Shown here in pieces: positions 59,250 through 64,000 of a DNA stretch of 64,000 bases (its first letter is position 1; each line of letters starts with the position of its first letter). The DNA is taken from NCBI RefSeq assembly GCF_030272615.1, contig NC_081413.1, forward strand, positions 156,301,349 to 156,365,348, in the 5' to 3' direction. The translations under genes and the position numbers were made by a program. This DNA is from Cryptomeria japonica (taxonomy: Eukaryota; Streptophyta; Pinopsida; Cupressales; Cupressaceae). The notes beneath the pieces are model-generated. The model searched no databases. It saw only the letters and a list, made by a program, of their open reading frames with translations, and was not told the origin of the DNA.

Positions 59250-60314
59250 AATGTATGAGGTATGCGATTAGTATATTATCTATTTAATATTGACTTCTTG
59301 ATAGAATTTTTTTTACATAATTAATTCATTATGTTTTGAATTCTAATGCCATTACATAATTAATTCATGATGCACCTTTTAATATGGAGATGGAGATAGG
59401 GAGAGTGACTATTTATGTGACATTTTTTAAACTGTGTTTATTTATGGAAATTGGATTGTTTATTAGCTATGTGATGGATGTTGATTTAAAATACATATGT
59501 GATGGATCACATGTTTATGATGATGCATGTGACATTTTTTGAACTTTGTGTTTATTTATAGAACGTGGATTTTTTATTACCTATGTGATGGATTACATGT
59601 TTATGATGACACATATGTGATGTTAATTGTGATGCTCAATTACATATATGATGACACATCATGTGATGCTTCTGATGCTTATGATACGTATGCATTTATT
59701 GTTTATCAACTTACAAATGTAGTAATGCTTATGATGCTCAATTGATGGTGTTGATTTCAGGTATAGTCCCTGTGTGATGCTGTCACCCTTGGTGGGAATA
59801 GGTCGTTGACTATAGACATCGTCAACCATTTAGTTGAGGATCCTGCATAGTCTACATAAAATAAAGGTAAGGAATTAAAAAATTTACAATGATTTTGATG
59901 ACAACATCTTTTTATTATTTAATACTCTTTTTGTCTACAAAGTTCATGTTGTTCATGTTGTGTACTATGTAATTTTTAGCTAACATAAGATAATTGAATT
60001 ACATTGTACAAGACCCTGAACCCCTTTGATGAGGATCCTACACAGTCTCATGGATGGATAGGTATAACTAGTCAATACACCCTATAAAAATAGTTTATTT
60101 TTTTTAAAATTACTTGGAAAACAAACTTCCTCGGTTTTTCAAACCTCGATATTAGTAGCAAATCTAATACAGTTATCAACACCGAGGCCCCGGTTGGACT
60201 TATTCCAATTTTAATCCCAATCAACTTTAGGGCTGACTTCTTCATCAACATTATCCTCATTTGCAAAATTTCTCTCTCATTACCAATTAACTCTCTCATT
60301 TCATGGAGTGCAGG
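59250..60314. other. Intergenic region between the two CACTA genes
   Basis: The DNA is AT-rich with many GATGGATCACATG-type words (59460-59700; GTGATG(G/C)AT repeats), probably derived from short duplications. No gene is seen. A promoter for the SET-containing gene should lie here, but I cannot place it. The minus-strand open frame 60392-60072 runs into the SET exon in antisense and is not convincing. Confidence 0.45.
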
Positions 60315-61057
60315 TACCCCCAAATAGGTATTTGTCAGATCTGTCTTTGTCGAGTGAGGAAAATGCAGGAATAGAAAATGAAAGTGACACATGTAGTAGG
60401 TCTACAATAGGGAGATCAACAAGAGGTCAAAAGATTAGAAGAAAATTCAATAAACACATGAAATTTTTCCTTGCTCAAGGGGGGTCATGTTCTTATGATG
60501 ATGATACCAAATGCGATATTGAGGTGCCACTGAGGTATAGACATCTACAGAAACAATGGGTGCCCAAGCAACTTCCTCCAATAAACACCGATTTTTGTGT
60601 TAACGATAGGATATATCGCATAGCACCTTCGTCGTTATATGGTTTAGGCTTATTTTCCATGGACGATATAAAGGTCTATTACAATAGAGTTGCTGAATTG
60701 ATGGAGTTTGTTGGACCTTGTTACAATTACAATAATTCGATGCAGATTGTTAAATATAAAAAAAATATGCGTAGGTATGCACTATCAGCAAATTATATAC
60801 AACAGAAAGATAATGCTCAAAGTAAATGAGTGGCTATATACATTGATGGTCGGCCAAAAGCAACAAGGAATATTGTAGGTTTTATAAATAGTAAGCGACC
60901 TGGGTCAACTAATAAACAACCTAATTGCATATTTGAGGCGCGCGAGGGAAATCGTGTATTTGTATGTGCGATAAAATCAATAAGTGCAGGCGAAGAGCTT
61001 CTAATCGATTATAGTTTGAATCGTATAGATACAAACAAAGTTAATATCATGGGGGTG
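60315..61057 (+). pseudogene. SET-domain exon (histone lysine methyltransferase-like) in the CACTA element
   Basis: After an acceptor GTGCAG the frame reads VPPNRYLSDLSLS..., a basic linker (RGQKIRRKFNK), then a SET-type domain: SSLYGLGLFSMDDI (N-terminal GxG-like turn), ...MEFVGPCYNY..., RYALSANYI, YIDGRPKATRN, VGFIN, PNCIFE, VFVCAIKSISAGEELLIDY. SET domains transfer methyl groups from S-adenosylmethionine to lysines. The order and the final GEEL.IDY are diagnostic. The usual NHSC is replaced by NSKRPGSTNKQPNC. One in-frame TGA at 60827-60829, right before VAIYIDG, interrupts it (a Trp codon change is the simplest source). The exon ends at a GTACGT donor (61058). Only a single stop breaks this exon. 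Confidence 0.75.
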
Positions 61058-61191
61058 GTACGTACTATATACCATTTAAATTAACCAACCTCCAATTAAT
61101 GAATCCAATATACCATTTTATTATGAAGTTTTTTTGCTAAGTCTATTGGTTTAATTTCGCTAACGTTTTTTATATTTTTTCTTTGTCACAG

Positions 61192-64000
61192 GCCGACATG
61201 GATCCATCACATATCGCAGATAGGGATGTAGCTTGCGACACTTCTACCGAGCAGGTAAACCTCATTGTAATTGTACAAATTAGATAGAAGCAAACTGTTA
61301 CATTATTATGTTCTTTTTTTTAGTGATTTATACTAATTTTGAAATTGTTAATGATATTCTTGACACAGACGAATTTTTGGGGAAAGGGAAAGGGAGTTGC
61401 AGTATCTGAGCACCTTTCTAGGGATGTGGAATCATTAGGGTTAAGTGATGATGACCCTGAAGATCCCACACACCTTATGAAATTCTTTAAAATGCCTCTT
61501 AGAAAAATTAGAAAAGAGATTGTTGCTTTGGCAACCGTGAATCCTATTACTGATGAGATACGAGAGAGGGTGGAATTATTGCTTCAAACAATAGAAAACT
61601 TGCAAGTAAGTAGTAATGAAAGCTTTAATTATAACAAAAGTTCAATAATGGTTTATATTTTATTCTCTTTTATGTCATTAACTAAAATATGTATGTATTG
61701 TTTTTACAACAATTTATCCGCCCTCATCAAAGTCGTTCCCACGATTAGGGTGTTGTAGGATCTTCCGGTGATGACGATTTTCTTGTATTATCACTTGCTT
61801 GGCTTATCACTCTGAGTACCCAAAACACATCATACTTGATACTATCAATTTTTAAAATAAAGGTTCATCCTTGTTTACAATTCTTGCACTTTTCATATAT
61901 TTAATGTTTGATATATTTAATGTATTATTCTTTAGGTGTTGTCAATGTTACTGTGAAAATGCCGCCGCCACCTCATCAGAGGTTACCCTCACTTGTATTG
62001 CCGATTGCAATGTCGGCAACACGTAGCATGTAGACATCCTCTAGTGCACATCATATTGGCCCGCCCACTGTTGGTAGATCTCTCTTTTGCTCTATCTTCT
62101 GTCATGTGTTTATTTCCCTTCAAGCGTTCTTTCTTGAATTCTAATGCCATTTCATAGTGGATTCATTTTTTGCAGGAGGAGATGCACATGAGGATGTGCC
62201 AGAAGCGACTATTGCTGATAACATACCATCATTTCCTGGATCTTCTCGTATTTCTAGTACAGGAACGTTGCAAGCCACATTGGTGGTGAGCGACGAAGAA
62301 ATGATTCCCTTAAAGATACAAAAGGTTCCAGGTACTTTAAAATTATTATTATATATACTCTAATTGTAATTTACTTTATGATCACTCGTTTTGGACTAAT
62401 GATCCCATGATTTTTTTGCAGGCAATGATACTTTCTATAAACATCTTAGTGACATTGCGTTGCAGATATTTGGGCCCACCATACGTAAAAGGTGGTACAT
62501 CATATGTGAACTAACCCTAATCCACTATTTTGATTTCATATCATTGCTAGAATAGTTTTCCTTTGATCCATTTCTTGAAGTGTAATAAATGTAGCTTCAG
62601 TTCATTTCTGAATCTAACAAGTTTGTTTTTTCTTTAAAAGGTGGAATGACCAAGAAAAAGGTTAAAAGATGAATTGACAAACCAAATGGTTGAGTGGTTT
62701 GGAAATGACACCTTTGACAAAACCAAGCTCCTTGAAAAAGCTAGCACATATCTAAAGTATGTGAGGGAACAATACAGGACCCATTTAGAGAGGAACCTAA
62801 AGTACGAGCGTCCCCCCATGATTCCAGAGAGGGAGTGGAAGGACCTAATTTTGGATGCCAAGAAGAGAATTGAAAGGAAAAAAGGAAATACACCACTAGA
62901 CGCCAGAAGAAGGTACGAGATATTATTAAGAATGTAATGTACTAATTAATTACTCTTTATATTTATATAATCTAACATATTTCTAACTTTTTATAGACCG
63001 AGTGACACGTCAAAGGCAACCAAGGCAAGGAAAGAAAAGAACGGGCAACACAAACTCGGCTCTGGTGGTTACATGAAACTTGCTGCACGAATTGTAAGTA
63101 TCTCATGTAAACGAAATATTGCATCAAAATATTAATAAATTGCAAATGTTTTTTTTTATCAAACAATGCAAGCAAAATTCACGGTACCAAGCAAAAATGC
63201 AAGGCTCTGAATTCAATAAAGCGCCCACAGAAGATGACAAGAGAATTGCCTACCAACAAGGTTATTCAGCTGTGGCTGATCGGCTACGAGAATTGAGTGG
63301 GCATACACAACATTTGAGTGCATCCGTCACACAGGTAAATATGCTAAATGGAAATTGTTTCAAATTGAATACTTTACCAATAATCTAATTGATGTTGAGT
63401 TCCAATATAAAGTGACTATATTTGTTTTAAATAAGCAAGCAATGATAACAATGTGCATGTCATTGGAATCCAGCCTGCTAATCGTGAAACACCACCTGCA
63501 CATGAAGGTCCAGATGTGCATCTTAGTAGTGGAGGTATTCATTTGCTATTCAAATTTATTTATTTAGCTATTAATACAATTAAACATCTTAATTTGTAAT
63601 TAGAGTAGTAATTAATGTAACCTTTTTTGTTAATTTTTTAGAGCATGTAGTCGGTGGTGAGCAAGTGGAGCATGATCTGGGTACACAACATCAAGAACGT
63701 GATGTTCCCCACTCAGGTAAAGAGGACCACTGTTATTGCTTTAAACAAATATAATTGCAATTGGTGTTTAGAATTAATGTAACCTTTAGTATTTCAACTC
63801 CAGATGATCTAGAGGGTGTTCAACATGTTGAGGTTGAGGCTACACAAAATGATATGGCCCCATCAGGTAAAGAGCACAACAATTATGTTCTCTAAATTAA
63901 TGAAATACTTGTAACAATAATAGTTTTTTTTTTAATTTAACCCATTTCTTTGTTATTGCAGAGGACCCCCCTTCGCTTCAGTGTCCTCGTCCTCAGTATA
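61192..64000 (+). pseudogene. Exons of a Ptta/En/Spm-type (TNPA-like) protein, continuing past the window
   Basis: A chain of small exons follows the SET exon on the same strand with good GT...AG borders: 61192-61254, 61369-61605, a proline-rich exon near 61937-62070, 62176-62331, about 62423-62490, about 62640-62912, 62997-63093, 63173-63334, 63474-63534, about 63642-63715, 63804-63866 and 63962 to the edge. 62674-62912 and 62997-63093 carry the plant transposase (Ptta/En/Spm) type region (YLKYVREQYRTHLERN; RPPMIPEREWKDL; ARKEKNGQHKLGSGG). TNPA-type proteins bind the element's subterminal repeats and assist TNP2. Phases match at several joints, including that from the SET exon, so a SET-TNPA fusion gene is plausible. 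A TGA near 62643 may break it. Confidence 0.65.

Overview
This is nuclear DNA of a seed plant, most likely a gymnosperm with a large genome (this placement is an inference). One ordinary plant gene with a long open exon sits among nested Ty1/copia and Ty3/gypsy LTR retrotransposons, a hAT insertion, a tRNA-derived SINE, a decayed CACTA (En/Spm) transposon, a PPR pseudogene and a possible endogenous caulimovirid fragment. Nothing prokaryotic or organellar was seen.

Layout. 1-6045: a decayed element with a 3' LTR at 1996-2830, then a decayed + strand copia pol region split by a 1,113-bp hAT-like element at 3579-4691, with its LTR at 5276-6045. 7608-9806 (minus): the large exon of splicing factor SF3A1, intact up to a splice donor, with a 175-bp tandem duplication in the intron beyond. 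10140-10379: a SINE with a perfect 15-bp target duplication. 11090-14497: decayed minus-strand copia material. 14498-23703: a + strand gypsy-type non-autonomous element with 1.2-kb LTRs, carrying a nested copia-type fragment that has only one LTR. 23704-24176: more of the interrupted minus-strand copia. 24177-45268: a second, inverted element of the same gypsy family, split by a complete 18.4-kb element at 25279-43636. 45530-50607: a complete but decayed copia element. 50978-51472: PPR pseudogene. 52749-53600: caulimovirid-like fragment. 54973-64000: CACTA transposon genes, including a SET-domain reading frame, running off the right edge.

The most interesting unit is 25279-43636. It is a Tat-lineage gypsy element with near-identical 1,462-bp LTRs, a perfect 5-bp target duplication (GGCAC), a primer binding site and a polypurine tract. 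It has one 7.5-kb gag-pol frame on the minus strand with protease, a G-patch-like segment, RT, two RNase H domains and integrase. On the opposite strand it carries a second gene with a predicted TATA box and two introns that encodes a plant mobile domain. Three arrays of a TAGCGC motif, spaced 21 bp (or 18 bp within a 60-bp superperiod), lie in the leader of gag-pol and in intron 1 of the antisense gene. In each place the motif points in the direction of transcription of that gene. This could be a self-encoded regulatory circuit. All eight premature stops in the two genes are in frame and no frameshift is seen.

The second notable unit is the CACTA element. Its TNP2-like gene is pseudogenised, and a SET-domain (histone lysine methyltransferase-like) frame sits directly upstream of exons for a Ptta/En/Spm-type protein.
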